A stretch of DNA of 64,000 bases from Vicinamibacterales bacterium (GTDB lineage: Bacteria > Acidobacteriota > Vicinamibacteria > Vicinamibacterales > UBA2999), in contig JAWKHS010000012.1 in the NCBI GenBank assembly GCA_041394705.1, forward strand, positions 146,768-210,767, in the 5' to 3' direction. Below, piece after piece: positions 33,638-41,857 of the stretch. The position numbers and the translations under genes were made by a program. The notes under the pieces were generated by a model that made no database searches, was not told the origin of the DNA, and worked only from the letters and a program-made list of their open reading frames with translations. Within the stretch, counting starts at the first letter, position 1; each line of letters begins with the position of its first letter.

Positions 33638-34600
33638 TCAGTCCGCTCCCACCGCACGCGCGAACGCGTCCTCGAGCGTGGGGACGCTCTGGCGCAGGTG
33701 CCGGACCTGCAGTCCGTTGGCGGCCGCGAGCCGGAAGATCTGGTCGGCGGCGGCTTCGCCGGGGACGAAGACGCGCATCACGTCCTCGTCGGTCCCGTGG
33801 CACTCGAACCCTGCGCCGGTCAGCACGGCCACGAGGCGCTCGGTGTCCTCCTTGACGCGCACCTCGAAGACCCTCCCCTTCGGCCCCCGGACGGCGTCGA
33901 GGGCGCCGGCGGTGGCGACGGCCCCCTTGTCCATGACGACGACGTGGTCGCACGTGAACTCGATGTCCGGCAGGAGGTGCGACGACACGATGAGGTTGAC
34001 GCCTTTGTTGCGTGCCAGGTCCCGGATGAGCTCCAGCATCTCGTCGCGGCCCTTGGGGTCCATGCCGTTGGTGGGCTCGTCGAGGAACAGCAGATCCGGA
34101 TCGTGTACGAGCGCCTGGGCCAGTTTGATGCGCTGCTTCATGCCCGTGGAGTAGGTCTCCACGTGGCGATAACGTGCCTCGCCGAGCCCGACGTAGTACA
34201 GCACCTCGTGCGCCCGCTGCATCGCGTCGGCGGGAGGGAGGCCGGCCAGCTGGCCGCAGTAGGCCACGAACGCCACGGCGGACATCCCCGGAATGTGGGC
34301 GTCGCTCTCCGGCATGTAGCCCAGCTTGGCCCGGATCTCGAGGGCGGAGGTGGCGACATCGAGCCCGAGGACGCGCATCTGCCCGTGGGTCGGAATCACG
34401 AAGCCGAGCAGGGCCTTCAGCATCGTGCTCTTGCCGGCGCCGTTCGGCCCGAGGAGCCCGACCGCGCCACCCGGGAACTCGGCCGTGACGTCCCGGAGGG
34501 CGGCCTGCCGGCCGTAGGTGACGCTCACGCCACGCAGGGAGACGACGCCAGCGGCGTCCTGCGCGGCGGCGCCGTCGGCGGGGGTGGCGGGCCCGGTCAT
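33638..34600 (-). CDS. ABC transporter ATP-binding protein
   Basis: 320 residues from ATG 34600. Walker A is GLLGPNGAGKSTMLKAL, the signature YSTGMKQRIKLAQAL, and Walker B DLLFLDEPTNGMDPKGRD, with the switch His in LIVSSHLLPD. The C-terminal 90 residues form an accessory domain (RVFEVRVKEDTERLVAVLTG). It is the first gene of the ABC cluster. Its start lies seven bases after a TATCTA box and could be leaderless; the frame is open 31 codons further upstream without support. Confidence 0.93.
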   Translation of the reverse strand: MTGPATPADGAAAQDAAGVVSLRGVSVTYGRQAALRDVTAEFPGGAVGLLGPNGAGKSTMLKALLGFVIPTHGQMRVLGLDVATSALEIRAKLGYMPESDAHIPGMSAVAFVAYCGQLAGLPPADAMQRAHEVLYYVGLGEARYRHVETYSTGMKQRIKLAQALVHDPDLLFLDEPTNGMDPKGRDEMLELIRDLARNKGVNLIVSSHLLPDIEFTCDHVVVMDKGAVATAGALDAVRGPKGRVFEVRVKEDTERLVAVLTGAGFECHGTDEDVMRVFVPGEAAADQIFRLAAANGLQVRHLRQSVPTLEDAFARAVGAD

Positions 34601-34652
34601 CCGCTGATAGATACGAGGGACTGCCGCGGCACGTTCGCCCTCGGGCGGCGCA

Positions 34653-35234
34653 CTACAGCGTGCCTCGCAGGCCGAGGGCGTCCGCCTCGGCACGCATGAA
34701 GGTGATCACGTTGGTCACGTGGACGTCGAGGGGCAGGCCCATCAGCTCGGCCCCGCGCTTCAGGTGCTCCCGAGGGACGGCGCGGGCGAAGGCCTTGTCC
34801 TTCATCCGCTTGACCACGGAGGAGGCCTCCAGGTCGAGCACGCTCTTGCTCGGGCGCACGAGCGCCGCGGCCGTGACGAAGCCGGCCATCTCGTCGCAGG
34901 CCACGAGCGCCCGCTCCAGCGGCGACTCGGGCTCGACGCCCGTGATCTCCCAGGCGTGCGATTGGATGGCGCGCATCACCCAGTCGGGATACCCGAGCGA
35001 TCGGAGGTGCTCGCAGCCCTTGTTCGGATGTTCGCCCAGGGTGGGATACCGCTCGTAGTCGAAGTCGTGCAGCAGGGCGACGACGCCCCAGTCGTCTTCG
35101 TCCGCGCCGGCGAGCCTCGCATAGCCGCGCACGGCGGCCTCGACGGCGAGCGCATGCTTGCGCAGGCTCTCGCTGGCGGTCCATTCGGTGAGCAGCCCCC
35201 ACGCGGCGGCGCGGTCCAGTCCCATGGCCGACAT
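34653..35234 (-). CDS. HD-domain hydrolase
   Basis: 193 residues. The HD motifs are SLRKHALAVEAAV (first His) and VALLHDFDYERYP (His-Asp), with GEHPNKGCEHL, AIQSHAWEI and ACDEMAGFVTAA completing the metal site. It belongs to the small HDIG-type phosphohydrolases; the substrate is unknown. ATG 35234 lies just after the stop of the Nudix gene; ATG 35225 with AGGA before it is an alternative start. It ends the mtnA-tsaD-nudix-HD cluster. Confidence 0.82.
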   Translation of the reverse strand: MSAMGLDRAAAWGLLTEWTASESLRKHALAVEAAVRGYARLAGADEDDWGVVALLHDFDYERYPTLGEHPNKGCEHLRSLGYPDWVMRAIQSHAWEITGVEPESPLERALVACDEMAGFVTAAALVRPSKSVLDLEASSVVKRMKDKAFARAVPREHLKRGAELMGLPLDVHVTNVITFMRAEADALGLRGTL

Positions 35235-35235
35235 C

Positions 35236-35679
35236 CTACCCGCCTTCGGCCCCGGCGCGGGCCCGAAAACCTCGCTCGATGACGGACACGGCGTAGGCGT
35301 TGACGCCGAGCCCCGCCACCTCCGCGCGCGGGACCCAGCGCGCGTCGGCGGCGTCGTCGCCGGCCGCCAGCGTGCCGCCGACGGGGCGGCACAGGAAGTC
35401 CACGATGACGAAGTGATAGCGAATACCGCCGGACGCGTCGCGATGGATCCGGTCGAACACCTCCACGACGTCGCCCACCTCCACCTCGATGCCGGTTTCT
35501 TCCCGCACCTCTCTTCGGACGCCGTCCGTCATCGACTCGCCGAGTTCGAGGCGTCCGCCCGGCAGCGACCACTCACCCTGCCGCGGGGGAAGGGCCCGTC
35601 GGACCAGGAGCACGGCCTCGCCGTCGATCACCACGGCGCCGACGGCGGCGACCGGAGCGCTCGGATACTCGCGAGCCAT
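35236..35679 (-). CDS. Nudix hydrolase
   Basis: 147 residues. The Nudix box is present: GRLELGESMTDGVRREVREE, continuing TGIEVEVGD (GX5EX7REVXEEXGU). The VVIDGEAVLLVRRALPPRQG segment and the DARWVPRAEVAGL tail resemble ADP-ribose/dNTP-type hydrolases. It hydrolyses a nucleoside diphosphate linked to another moiety; specificity is open. ATG 35679 overlaps the tsaD stop. Confidence 0.92.
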   Translation of the reverse strand: MAREYPSAPVAAVGAVVIDGEAVLLVRRALPPRQGEWSLPGGRLELGESMTDGVRREVREETGIEVEVGDVVEVFDRIHRDASGGIRYHFVIVDFLCRPVGGTLAAGDDAADARWVPRAEVAGLGVNAYAVSVIERGFRARAGAEGG

Positions 35680-36740
35680 CAGCCGAGCACGAGGGCCGGC
35701 ACGGCGTTCAGCCGGTCGGTGGCCCGGTCGCCGGCGTGGAACCGGCGCAGGCCGGCGGCCGCGATCATGGCGGCGTTGTCGGTCGCCAACGTCAGCGGCG
35801 GAACGAAGACCGGCAGATCGCGCGCCCCGCCGCGCGTCTCGGCGTCGGCGCGAAGCCGGTGGTTGGCCGACACGCCCCCCGCGAACCCGACGGCCCGGGC
35901 GCCAACGGCGCGCGCGGCATCGAAGGTGCGCGCGACCAGCGTCCGGACGACGACGCGCTGGAAACTGGCGCAGATGTCGGCGACCTCGGCGTCCGGCAGG
36001 GTGCCGCAGCCCAGCGCGGCCTGGCGGGCGCGGACGTGGCGGAGCACGGCCGTCTTCACGCCGCTGAAGCTGAAGTCGAGCGCCGCGTCCCGCTCGGGCG
36101 CGTTGCGGTCCGGGTGCGTGAGCCGCGTGAACGGCAGTTCGACGGCGTCGTCCCGTCCCGTGGCGGCCAGGCGGTCGATGACGGGACCGCCCGGATACCC
36201 CAGGCCGAGCAGCTTGGCGACCTTGTCGTACGCCTCGCCGGCGGCGTCGTCGCGTGTGCGTCCCAGGAGCCGATAGGTCCCGGCGTCTGGGACGTGATAG
36301 AGGCTCGTGTGCCCGCCCGACACGACGAGGACCACGGCCGGCACCGGCAGCGTGCCGTGGGCCAGCCACAGGGACTCGACGTGGCCCGCGATGTGGTTCA
36401 CGCCGACGAGCGGCAGGCCCCGGGCCCAGGCGGCCGCCTTGGCGAAGCTCACGCCGACGAGGAGCGACCCGACGAGCCCCGGACCGATCGTCACGGCCAT
36501 CGCGCCCAGGTCGGCCCAATCGACGCCGGCGTCCGCGAGGGCGCGCTCGACGACGGGGCGGACGTCGCGGACGTGCTGCCGGGAGGCCAGTTCCGGGACG
36601 ACCCCACCCCACTCACGGTGGATGGCCACCTGCGATGCGACGACGTTCGAGTGGATCTGCCAGTCGCCTCCCGCCGGGTCGCCCGACACGACCGCGGCCG
36701 CGGTCTCGTCGCACGACGTTTCGATGCCGAGCATCAGCAT
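35679..36740 (-). CDS. tsaD: tRNA N6-threonylcarbamoyladenosine transferase TsaD
   Basis: 353 residues. It transfers the threonylcarbamoyl group to A37 of ANN-decoding tRNAs, working with TsaB, TsaE and TsaC, none of which is in the window. Family signatures are LGIETSCDETAAAVV, metal ligands in VNHIAGHVESL, VVSGGHTSLY, DDAAGEAYDKVAKLLGLGYP, FSFSGVKTAV and GFAGGVSANHRLR. ATG 36740 overlaps the mtnA stop by 7 bp; ATG 36734 is two codons later. Confidence 0.96.
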   Translation of the reverse strand: MLMLGIETSCDETAAAVVSGDPAGGDWQIHSNVVASQVAIHREWGGVVPELASRQHVRDVRPVVERALADAGVDWADLGAMAVTIGPGLVGSLLVGVSFAKAAAWARGLPLVGVNHIAGHVESLWLAHGTLPVPAVVLVVSGGHTSLYHVPDAGTYRLLGRTRDDAAGEAYDKVAKLLGLGYPGGPVIDRLAATGRDDAVELPFTRLTHPDRNAPERDAALDFSFSGVKTAVLRHVRARQAALGCGTLPDAEVADICASFQRVVVRTLVARTFDAARAVGARAVGFAGGVSANHRLRADAETRGGARDLPVFVPPLTLATDNAAMIAAAGLRRFHAGDRATDRLNAVPALVLG

Positions 36741-37771
36741 GACGCGGCGAGACTCGCCTGGAACGGCGGCCGGAGCACGCCGCGCTCGGTCACGATGGCC
36801 GTCACATAGCGCGCGGGCGTCACGTCGAACGCCGGGTTCCGCACGCCGGCCCCGTCCGGCGTCACCTGCGTGCCGGCCATGTGGGTGACCTCGCGGGCGG
36901 AACGCTCCTCGATCGGAATGCCAGCGCCCGTGGGCGTGCCGAGATCGATGGTGGACCAGGGCGCGGCGACGTAGAAGGGCAGACCGTGCGCGTGGGCCAG
37001 GACGGCCAGCCCGTACGTGCCGATTTTGTTGGCCGTGTCGCCGTTGGCGGCGATGCGATCGGCGCCCACCACCACCAGGTCCACGGCACCACCCGCCATC
37101 ATCGCGGCGGCCATGTTGTCGGTGATGACCGTGGTGGCGATCCCGTCGTGGACCAGCTCCCAGGCGGTGAGCCGGGCACCCTGGAGGAAGGGGCGGGTCT
37201 CGTCGGCCAGCACCGACACCGTCCGCCCGGCCTCGACGGCCCCGCGGATCACCCCGAGGGCGGTGCCGTATCCCGCGGTCGCCAGCGCGCCGGCGTTGCA
37301 GTGGGTGAGGACCCTGGCGCCGTCCGGGACCAGGTCCGCGCCGTGCCGGCCGATGGCCCTGCAGCTCTCGACGTCGTCGTCGTGGATCCGATCGGCCTCC
37401 CGCCGGAGGCGGGCGGTCAGCTCGGGCACCCCCTCCCCCGCGCTCACGCCGGCCGCCAGCGACTGCTTCATGCGCTCGATGGCCCAGAACAGGTTGACGG
37501 CGGTCGGCCGAGTGGCAGCGAGCGTGTCGGCCAGGCGCTGGAAGTCGACCGCGAACTGCCGCGTGCCCGTCGCCTTGGTCCGTGTGGCTCCGAGCGCCAG
37601 CCCCATGGCCGCCGCCACGCCGATCGCGGGCGCCCCGCGAATCACCATCGTGGTGATGGCGCGGGCGACGTCCGCCCCGCTCTTGCACCGCACGTAGACC
37701 TCGCGCCCAGGCAGCTTGCGCTGGTCGATCATCACGATCTCGTCGCCGTCCCAGGCGATGGTCGGAAGCAT
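36734..37771 (-). CDS. mtnA: S-methyl-5-thioribose-1-phosphate isomerase
   Basis: 345 residues. It isomerises 5-methylthioribose-1-phosphate to the ribulose form in methionine salvage. Catalytic Cys is in THCNAGALATAGYGTALG and Asp in VGADRIAANGDTANKIGTY. TTMVIRGAPAIGVAAAMG is the usual N-terminal signature. It differs from eIF2B-like paralogs by these residues. No other mtn gene is present, although a purine nucleoside phosphorylase lies upstream. A TAAGAT box ends 7 nt before the ATG. Confidence 0.95.
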   Translation of the reverse strand: MLPTIAWDGDEIVMIDQRKLPGREVYVRCKSGADVARAITTMVIRGAPAIGVAAAMGLALGATRTKATGTRQFAVDFQRLADTLAATRPTAVNLFWAIERMKQSLAAGVSAGEGVPELTARLRREADRIHDDDVESCRAIGRHGADLVPDGARVLTHCNAGALATAGYGTALGVIRGAVEAGRTVSVLADETRPFLQGARLTAWELVHDGIATTVITDNMAAAMMAGGAVDLVVVGADRIAANGDTANKIGTYGLAVLAHAHGLPFYVAAPWSTIDLGTPTGAGIPIEERSAREVTHMAGTQVTPDGAGVRNPAFDVTPARYVTAIVTERGVLRPPFQASLAASC

Positions 37772-37778
37772 GCGCCTG

Positions 37779-37784
37779 ATCTTA
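37779..37784 (-). promoter_or_regulatory. Candidate -10 box (TAAGAT) of mtnA, leaderless position
   Basis: Minus-strand TAAGAT separated by 7 nt from ATG 37771; no ribosome-binding site. Confidence 0.35.
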
Positions 37785-37836
37785 GTGGGGACGCCGCGGC
37801 CTGGCCAACGCGCCGCACGGCGACCGCAGGGCCCCG

Positions 37837-37859
37837 CCGCGGCTGTCGATACGCCGCGG
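37837..37859 (-). terminator. GC-rich hairpin after the nucleoside-salvage operon
   Basis: Seven-base perfect stem CCGCGGC (37837-37843) / GCCGCGG (37853-37859) with a nine-base loop, 6 bp after the cytidine deaminase stop. There is no T-run, so it is at most a weak or factor-assisted terminator. Confidence 0.3.
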
Positions 37860-37864
37860 GCGGC

Positions 37865-38263
37865 TCAGGCGCCGCGGCCGGCGCCAGATCCGCCCAGGGA
37901 GCGGCTGTCGAAGGGCACGGGCAGGAGGTCCGCGAGGCGGTACCTGGCGGTCTCGCGCTCGAGATTCGCGAGGACGACCTCGATGTCGCCGGCGTACTCC
38001 CAGACCAGCTGCCGGCAGGGGCCGCACGGGGGCGTCGGCGCGTCGGTGTCGGCCACCACCGCCAGGCGCCTGAAGGCCTCGTGCCCCTCCGACAGCGCCT
38101 TGACGAGCGCCACCCGCTCCGCGCACAGCGTCAGGCCATAGCTGGCGTTCTCGATGTTGCAGCCGGTCACGACCGTGCCGTCGGCGCATTCGAGTGCGGC
38201 GCCGACCCTGAAGCCCGAGTACGGGGCCCGCGCCCGGCCGCGCGCCTCGCGCGCCGCGTCCAC
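37865..38263 (-). CDS. cdd: Cytidine deaminase
   Basis: 132 residues from GTG 38263. It deaminates cytidine/deoxycytidine to uridine. Zinc motifs: GCNIENASYGLTLCAERVAL (Cys-Ala-Glu, the tetrameric type with Cys instead of His) and PPCGPCRQLVWEYA. APYSGFRVGAAL is the family's N-terminal signature. TTG 38284 in frame, overlapping the previous gene, would add seven residues. Last gene of the nucleoside-salvage operon. Confidence 0.93.
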   Translation of the reverse strand: MDAAREARGRARAPYSGFRVGAALECADGTVVTGCNIENASYGLTLCAERVALVKALSEGHEAFRRLAVVADTDAPTPPCGPCRQLVWEYAGDIEVVLANLERETARYRLADLLPVPFDSRSLGGSGAGRGA

Positions 38264-38270
38264 GAGCGGA

Positions 38271-39092
38271 TCAGAGCCGGCCAATGACGCCCTCGAGAAG
38301 CTGGATGAACTGGCCGCGGACCCGCGTCGTGACCGCCACGACATCGTCGTGGTGGAGCGGCGCGTCCACGACACCGGCCGCCGGATTCGAGATGCAGGAG
38401 ATGCCCAGCACCTCCATCCCCTGCTGGCGGGCGACGATGGCTTCGGGCACCGTGGACATGCCGACGGCGTCGGCGCCCAGGACGCGGAAGGCCCTGATCT
38501 CGGCCGGCGTCTCGTAGCTGGGACCGTGCACGGCCACGTAGATGCCGTGCTCGACGGGGATCCCGGCGGCCGCGGCCACCTCCGTCGCCAGAGCGCGGAG
38601 CCGGCGTGAGTACACCTCGGTCATGTCGGGAAACCGGGCGCCGAGCGCCGGGTCGAAGGGCCCCACCAGCGGGTTGCTGCCGAGCAGGTTGATGTGGTCG
38701 TCGATCAGCATGAGGGCGCCGGTGGCGAAGCGCGTGTTGATCCCACCGGCGGCGTTGGTCAGCAGCACGCGAGGGACCCCGAGCGCGCCGACCACCCGCA
38801 TGGCGAAGGTGACGTCGGTCAGCGGATGCCCTTCGTAGAAATGGGCCCGCCCGGCCAGGGCCAGGACGCGTCGGCCCCCGACGCGGCCCGCGGCCAGGAC
38901 GCCGGCATGCCCGACCACCTTCGCCGCCGGCCAGTGCGGGATGTCGGCATAGGCCACGCGGATGGCGTCGGGCAACGACTCCGCGAACGCGCCCAGCCCG
39001 GAGCCGAGCACCACGGCCACGTCGCCGCCGGCCACGCCACGGCTCCGGAGATACGCCGCGGCCTCGGCGATGCGGTCGGTGTAATCGGACAC
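38271..39092 (-). CDS. Purine nucleoside phosphorylase (PNP-I, trimeric type)
   Basis: 273 residues. It phosphorolyses purine nucleosides to base and ribose-1-phosphate. Signatures are VVLGSGLGAFAESL, phosphate site GRAHFYEG, LTNAAGGIN, VHGPSYETPAEIRAFR, GMSTVPEAIVAR and ISCISNPAAG. The Asn in SNPAAG favours true purine nucleosides over methylthioadenosine. The start is chosen as GTG 39092 because GGAGG (39100-39104) stands seven bases before it; GTG 39098 overlaps that site and is too close. Confidence 0.93.
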   Translation of the reverse strand: MSDYTDRIAEAAAYLRSRGVAGGDVAVVLGSGLGAFAESLPDAIRVAYADIPHWPAAKVVGHAGVLAAGRVGGRRVLALAGRAHFYEGHPLTDVTFAMRVVGALGVPRVLLTNAAGGINTRFATGALMLIDDHINLLGSNPLVGPFDPALGARFPDMTEVYSRRLRALATEVAAAAGIPVEHGIYVAVHGPSYETPAEIRAFRVLGADAVGMSTVPEAIVARQQGMEVLGISCISNPAAGVVDAPLHHDDVVAVTTRVRGQFIQLLEGVIGRL

Positions 39093-39115
39093 GGGCACTC
39101 CTCCCTTTCAGGCGC

Positions 39116-40453
39116 TCAGAGCAGCATCGACGCGACGCACGCGTTCACCAGCGTCGCCAGGAACCCCGCGAGGAGCGCGCGGCCGCCGAGGCGCGCCAGA
39201 TCGCCCCGCCGGGTCGGAGCCATGCCGCCGATGCCGCCCAGCTGGATGCCGATGGACCCGAGATTGGCGAAGCCCGTCAGGGCGTAGGTGGCGAGGACGT
39301 AGCCGCGATCGCTGAGCACGGCCTTGTACTCGGTGGTGAGCTTGACGAACGCCACGAACTCGTTGGCAACCAGCTTCGTGCCCAGGAGGTCGGCCAGAGG
39401 CGCGACGTCGCCGGGCGGGACGCCCATGAGGAACGCGACCGGGGCGAAGAGCGTCGAGAAGACGCGTCCCAGCGTCATGCCGGTCCAGGCCCATCCGAGC
39501 AGGGCGTCCAGAAGGGCGATGAACGCCAGGAACGCGATGAGCATGGCGGCCACGTTGAGGGCCAGGGTGAGCCCGTCCGAGGCGCCCGACGCCAGCGCAT
39601 CGACGACGTTGACGTGATGGCGCTCCACCGTCAAGGAGATGCGCCCCCCGGTGGAGGGACGCTCGGTCTCGGGCAGGAGCAGCTTGGACAGGTAGAGGCC
39701 GCAGGGCGCGGCCATGACGCTGGTGGTCAGGATGGCGATCGGATCGGCGCCGAGGCCGATGTAGACGGCCATCACGCCGCCCGAGATCGTGGCCATGCCC
39801 CCCACCATCATGGCGAGCAGTTCCGACCGCGTCATGCCGGGCACGTAGGGCTTGACGATGATGGGGGCCTCGGTCTGCCCCATGAACACGTTGGCGGCCG
39901 CCGCGAGCGTCTCGGCGCCGCTCGTTCGCATCGCGTACATCATCACGCGCGCCATGAGCCACACGATGACCTGCAGCACGCCGAAGTAGTACAGCACCGT
40001 GAAGAACGACGAGATGAAGATGATCGTCGGCAGCGCGGCGAACGCGAAGACGAAGCCGTTGGCCGGCCCGAAGACCTTCCCCATCGCCGCGCCGTCGGCC
40101 AGGGGTCCGAAGACGAAGAGCGATCCGGCGTTCGTGAACTCGAGGAACCGCTTGACGACGTCGGCCACGGCGGCGAAGAACGCATAGCCGGGACGGACAC
40201 CGCCGACCTCGAACTTGAGGATCAGGAAGGCCAGGACCAGCTGCATCGCCACGCCCCACCCCACGGTCCGCCAGTTCACGGCCCGCAGGTCGGTGGACGC
40301 CAGCGCACAGACGGCGACGAACGCGACGGCGCCGGCCGCGGCCTGGCCCCGGGGCCCGATGACGCCGGCCGCGAGCCAGGCCAGGAGCGGCGCGGCGACC
40401 GCGACGCCGGCCGCGACGAGCTTCAGGGAACGATCGGACGTGGCGGTGGTCAT
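39116..40453 (-). CDS. Concentrative nucleoside transporter (CNT/NupC family)
   Basis: 445 residues, polytopic. NupC-family motifs are FVFGPLADG, PTIIFISSFFTVLYYFGVLQ, ANVFMGQTEAPIIVKPY (the QTEAP nucleoside-binding segment), GGMATISGGVMAVYI and GTKLVANEFVAFVKL. It is an ion-coupled nucleoside symporter of the inner membrane. It overlaps the pyrimidine phosphorylase gene by 4 bp (ATGA) and is followed by PNP, so uptake and phosphorolysis are co-expressed. Confidence 0.95.
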   Translation of the reverse strand: MTTATSDRSLKLVAAGVAVAAPLLAWLAAGVIGPRGQAAAGAVAFVAVCALASTDLRAVNWRTVGWGVAMQLVLAFLILKFEVGGVRPGYAFFAAVADVVKRFLEFTNAGSLFVFGPLADGAAMGKVFGPANGFVFAFAALPTIIFISSFFTVLYYFGVLQVIVWLMARVMMYAMRTSGAETLAAAANVFMGQTEAPIIVKPYVPGMTRSELLAMMVGGMATISGGVMAVYIGLGADPIAILTTSVMAAPCGLYLSKLLLPETERPSTGGRISLTVERHHVNVVDALASGASDGLTLALNVAAMLIAFLAFIALLDALLGWAWTGMTLGRVFSTLFAPVAFLMGVPPGDVAPLADLLGTKLVANEFVAFVKLTTEYKAVLSDRGYVLATYALTGFANLGSIGIQLGGIGGMAPTRRGDLARLGGRALLAGFLATLVNACVASMLL

Positions 40454-41775
40454 GGGTGGCGTACGTCTCCGTCGGAGGTGACCCAGGCGTGGATGAGTGG
40501 GGTATCCGCGCGCGCGGTGCCGAACGTGAGGGCCCCGGCGACCGCCCGTCGCGCGTCGCCCATCGCCCCGGGGGCCCGCCCGTGCAGTTCGAGCAGGCCG
40601 TCACCGGGCTGGACGGGATCACCCGGCGTGACCAGCAGGCGCACCCCGGCCGCGTGATCCACCGTGTCGCCGGCACGGCGGCGGCCGGCGCCGAGCACGG
40701 CGGCGGCCCGGCCGATCGCGAGCGCGTCGATGCCGGCGACGACGCCGGCGGCCGTCGCGTCCACCGTCTCCACAAGGGGGGCAACGGGCAGCCCGGACGG
40801 GTCGTCGATGACGGCGACGTCGCCGCCCTGGGCCGCCACCATGTCCCGCAGCTTGCGCCGCGCGGCCCCCGACGCCACCGCGGCGTCGAGCGCCTCGCCG
40901 GCCTCGGCGTCGGTGTGGGCGCGGCCCGCCAGCCGGAGCACCCTCACCCCGATGGCCCGCACCACCGTCCACAGGTCGGCCGGTCCCCGTCCGTCGAGCG
41001 CGTCCAGGCACTCGCGGACCTCCAGTGCGTTTCCGACGGCACGCCCGAGCGGCCGCTCCATGGCCGTGATCAGGGCCTCGGTCGGCACGCCGTGCGCGCG
41101 CCCCGTCACGACGAGCGATCGGGCCAGAGTCAGGGCCTCGGGCAGGGTCTTCATGAAGGCCCCGCGCCCGCACTTGACGTCCAGGACCAGCGCGCCGCTG
41201 CCCTCCGCGAGCTTCTTGCTCATGATCGAGGCCGTGATGAGGGGCACGCTTTCCACGGTGGCCGTGACGTCGCGGAGCGCGTACAGCGCCCGGTCGGCCG
41301 GGGCCACATCGGCGGTCTGCCCGATGATGGCGCAGCCGACGTCCCCCAGCACGCGGACGAACGCTTCCACGTCGAGGCCCACGCGGAACCCTGGAATCGC
41401 CTCCAGCTTGTCCAGCGTGCCGCCCGTGTGGCCGAGCCCGCGCCCGGACATCTTGGGCATCACGACACCGCAGGCCGCCACGAGGGGCGCCAGCACCAGG
41501 GATACCTTGTCGCCCACGCCGCCCGTGCTGTGCTTGCCGACCTTGGGCCCGGGGAGGCCGCTCAGGTCGACGCGGCGGCCGGACCGGAGCATGGCGTCGG
41601 TGAGCGCGGCCGTCTCGCCGGCCGTCATCCCCCGCCACACGACGGCCATGAGGAACGCCGCCGTCTGGTAGTCGGCCCATGACCCGTCGAGCACGCCGGC
41701 GACGAAGGCGGCGATGGCGGCCGGTTCGAGCGCCTCGCCGTCCCGCTTGGCGCGGATGATGTCGACCGCGCGCAT
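40450..41775 (-). CDS. Thymidine/pyrimidine-nucleoside phosphorylase
   Basis: 441 residues. It cleaves thymidine/uridine with phosphate. The glycine-rich phosphate loop is KVGKHSTGGVGDKVSLVLAP, the family signature MSGRGLGHTGGTLDKLEAI, and substrate-binding residues appear in SIMSKKLAEGSGALVLDVK. The C-terminal PYNP domain is present. First gene of the operon, with an extended -10 TGG-TATACT ending 13 bp upstream. Thymidine versus uridine preference is not decided, so no symbol is given. Confidence 0.95.
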   Translation of the reverse strand: MRAVDIIRAKRDGEALEPAAIAAFVAGVLDGSWADYQTAAFLMAVVWRGMTAGETAALTDAMLRSGRRVDLSGLPGPKVGKHSTGGVGDKVSLVLAPLVAACGVVMPKMSGRGLGHTGGTLDKLEAIPGFRVGLDVEAFVRVLGDVGCAIIGQTADVAPADRALYALRDVTATVESVPLITASIMSKKLAEGSGALVLDVKCGRGAFMKTLPEALTLARSLVVTGRAHGVPTEALITAMERPLGRAVGNALEVRECLDALDGRGPADLWTVVRAIGVRVLRLAGRAHTDAEAGEALDAAVASGAARRKLRDMVAAQGGDVAVIDDPSGLPVAPLVETVDATAAGVVAGIDALAIGRAAAVLGAGRRRAGDTVDHAAGVRLLVTPGDPVQPGDGLLELHGRAPGAMGDARRAVAGALTFGTARADTPLIHAWVTSDGDVRHP

Positions 41776-41788
41776 GGAATCGGGGCGA

Positions 41789-41794
41789 AGTATA
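41789..41794 (-). promoter_or_regulatory. Extended -10 box (TGG-TATACT) of the nucleoside-salvage operon
   Basis: Minus-strand TATACT preceded by TGG; 13 nt to ATG 41775, giving a very short leader. Confidence 0.5.
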
Positions 41795-41807
41795 CCAGCC
41801 GGTCCTC

Positions 41808-41813
41808 TATAAT
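41808..41813 (+). promoter_or_regulatory. -10 box (TATAAT) of the HEAT/HD-GYP operon
   Basis: Perfect consensus TATAAT 44 nt before ATG 41858, back to back with the divergent promoter at 41789; no clear -35. Confidence 0.5.
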
Positions 41814-41857
41814 CGTCGCTGGTCGGCCGCCCCCGCTTCGGCCTGCCTCCGGCGTAC

